Shown piece by piece: positions 62,772-64,000 of a DNA stretch of 64,000 nt. The notes under the pieces are model-generated. The model ran no database searches, was not told the DNA's origin, and saw nothing but the letters and a program-made list of their open reading frames with translations. How positions within the stretch are numbered: position 1 is the stretch's first letter; the number at the start of each line of letters is the position of its first letter. Source of the DNA: Planctomycetota bacterium. GTDB lineage: Bacteria; Planctomycetota; Planctomycetia; Planctomycetales; Planctomycetaceae. The position numbers and the translations under genes were made by a program. The stretch is taken from assembly GCA_027623235.1 (NCBI GenBank), contig JAQBVJ010000005.1, forward strand, positions 1 to 64,000, read 5' to 3'.

Positions 62772-64000
62772 TCAATCTGCTCTTAAGTTGTAAACCAGCA
62801 GCCGGTCCTGATCCCGCAGAAAGAGTTTTCCGTCGGCGACGACCGGGTGAGCCCAGGACTGGCGGTTGCTTCTTTGCGGCTGATCGAAGCGGCCTTTTTC
62901 GACGTAGCGTTGCGGGTTGGCTTCAACGAGGGCAACCGGGCCCTGCTCGCTTCTCACGTAGAGGTGCCCGTCCGCGAAGGTGACCGATCCTTTGCCGACG
63001 GATCGCGATTGCCAGGCGACGTCGCCAGTTCGCAGGTTGATACAGGTCAGAACCTGCTCGTCGCAGCCGTAAAGAAAACCGTCGACCTCCACCATTCCGC
63101 CGTGGTGGTTCTTCATGCTGCGAGTCTGCCAGCCCAGCTGCGAGCTCGTCGCGCCGCTACGCGAGCTCAGTCGGAACAACGCTCCACCGGTGCCGTAGCC
63201 GGACGCGGAAAAGATCGTGTTATTGAAGAAGACCTGTGATGAGCAGTTGGCAGTGCCGTTCGACGACTCGCGCTGTCCCCACATCACCTCTCCGTCGCGA
63301 GCTCTCACGCCGACCACTCCGCTTGACACGAAGTTGACGTACTGTCGCACTCCGCCGACCTCGCACACGATCGGCGAGGCATACCCGGCGGACGGATTTC
63401 CCGGCACGCTCGCCGTCCAGACAGGAGCACCCGTCATCTTGTTGAGAGCCACGATCGTGGCTCGACTTCCACCCGGCGTGCAGATGACTTTGTCGCCATC
63501 GACAAGGACGGATTCACTGATACCCCATTGAATGTTACTGCCGCCGAATTCGCTGAGGATGTTTTTCTGCCAGGCGACGCGGCCGGTTTGCGCGTCGAGG
63601 CAGACGAGATCGCCGTTGGCTCCGAGGGCGTACAGTCGGTCGCCGTCGATCGTCGGCGTTCCGCGTGGCCCGTCGCCGGCACCTTCTCGAAAACCGTTTC
63701 CACTGCGTGTCGCCCAGGCCCGCTCGCCTGTGCCACCGTCAACGGCGATGATCATCTCGTCCTGGCCGATGTTGCCTTGCGTGTAAACTTTGCCGTGAGC
63801 CAGCGCGACCGACGAGTAGCCGACGCCGAGCTCCGTTGCCATCCACGCCGGCTGAGGTCCCGTCGGACCCCAGCTTGTCAGCAGGCCTCGATCGAGAGAT
63901 TTGTTGTCGCGATTCGGCCCGCGGTACTGAGTCCAACCGAGAGTGACCGGTCCGGATTCCGTCGACGTGTCCCGAGGGGGAGCCGTGGTTGTGCGGCTCG
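62772..64000 (-). CDS. PQQ-type beta-propeller repeat protein, truncated at the window edge
   Basis: The frame is open from its stop at 62772 to the window end, giving at least 409 residues; an internal ATG at 63842 is not the start because the family block 'GWTQYRGPNRDNKSLDRGLLTSWGPTG' lies upstream of it. PQQ-like blades recur: 'IIAVDGGTGERAWAT', 'LVCLDAQTGRVAWQKN', 'IVALNKMTGAPVWTA', 'LTCINLRTGDVAWQS' and 'HPVVADGKLFLRDQDRLLVYNL'. Planctomycete members are exported but mostly lack PQQ ligands and are probably non-enzymatic. The N-terminus and any signal peptide lie outside the window. Confidence 0.9.
   Translation of the reverse strand, partial: SRTTTAPPRDTSTESGPVTLGWTQYRGPNRDNKSLDRGLLTSWGPTGPQPAWMATELGVGYSSVALAHGKVYTQGNIGQDEMIIAVDGGTGERAWATRSGNGFREGAGDGPRGTPTIDGDRLYALGANGDLVCLDAQTGRVAWQKNILSEFGGSNIQWGISESVLVDGDKVICTPGGSRATIVALNKMTGAPVWTASVPGNPSAGYASPIVCEVGGVRQYVNFVSSGVVGVRARDGEVMWGQRESSNGTANCSSQVFFNNTIFSASGYGTGGALFRLSSRSGATSSQLGWQTRSMKNHHGGMVEVDGFLYGCDEQVLTCINLRTGDVAWQSRSVGKGSVTFADGHLYVRSEQGPVALVEANPQRYVEKGRFDQPQRSNRQSWAHPVVADGKLFLRDQDRLLVYNLRAD

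Overview
The window looks like chromosomal DNA of a planctomycete, probably order Planctomycetales. The evidence is the gene families: two pairs of a DUF1549/DUF1553 cytochrome-c-like protein (PSCyt1/PSD1) with a DUF1501 protein, an ECF sigma factor beside a Ser/Thr kinase, a BlaI/BlaR1-like pair with a giant sensor, several Tat-exported sugar-related proteins, an Flp pilin with the GPTSVEY motif, and dispersed intergenic repeats. Base composition is moderately GC-rich. I saw no tRNA, rRNA, CRISPR array, transposase or phage gene. Housekeeping genes (glmS, purC, purB) are scattered among accessory genes.

Layout. 1-9.5 kb: a truncated secreted Tyr-rich protein, glmS divergent from a ROK regulator, a PSCyt1(PA14)-DUF1501 pair, and a Uma2 gene broken by an in-frame TGA. 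9.5-18.3 kb: M16 peptidase, DUF423, SDR and a GlcF-like Fe-S protein in tight array, then an ABC ATPase with a permease carrying a large extramembrane domain. 18.3-24.3 kb (mostly minus): secreted propeller hydrolase-like protein, Tat amidohydrolase, a membrane/zinc-ribbon protein, DUF1853, a doubly frameshifted SLATT-like gene, purC. 24.8-31.2 kb: a GH10-like pseudoenzyme, RidA, a nucleoside transporter, an enolase-superfamily enzyme, a membrane C39-like protein. 31.2-37.5 kb: ECF sigma factor, Ser/Thr kinase, RluA-type pseudouridine synthase, SLC13 symporter. 37.5-44.8 kb: a PaaK-like ligase divergent from blaI and a 1506-residue BlaR1-like protein, with two matching palindromes between them; then an FHA protein. 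44.8-56.2 kb: HEAT protein, purB, a crcB remnant, a membrane coiled-coil protein split by an in-frame TGA, the second DUF1501/PSCyt1 pair, an ExeA-like ATPase and a Tat-exported sugar isomerase-like protein. 56.2-60.1 kb: a NACHT-LRR protein, followed by palindromic elements and a 14-copy 21-bp repeat. 60.1-64 kb: SDR, Flp pilin, SASA-type esterase and a truncated PQQ-propeller protein.

The most interesting locus is the NACHT-LRR gene (56238-59381). It has the layout of a STAND sensor, the class that includes animal NLRs and bacterial antiphage NACHT proteins. Its C-terminal leucine-rich repeats are encoded by 69-bp DNA repeats in which a 51-bp backbone is almost invariant while an 18-bp segment, coding for the predicted exposed strand, differs from unit to unit almost entirely by amino-acid-changing substitutions. 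Immediately downstream are 14 units of a 21-bp repeat that read as a [T/S]-H-G-I-T-x-x heptad.

A second theme is gene damage: two in-frame TGA codons inside otherwise continuous genes, two compensating frameshifts in the SLATT-like gene, a truncated crcB, and a sigma factor whose expected N-terminus has no ordinary start codon. These may be real pseudogenes or sequence errors; reads or a close relative would decide.
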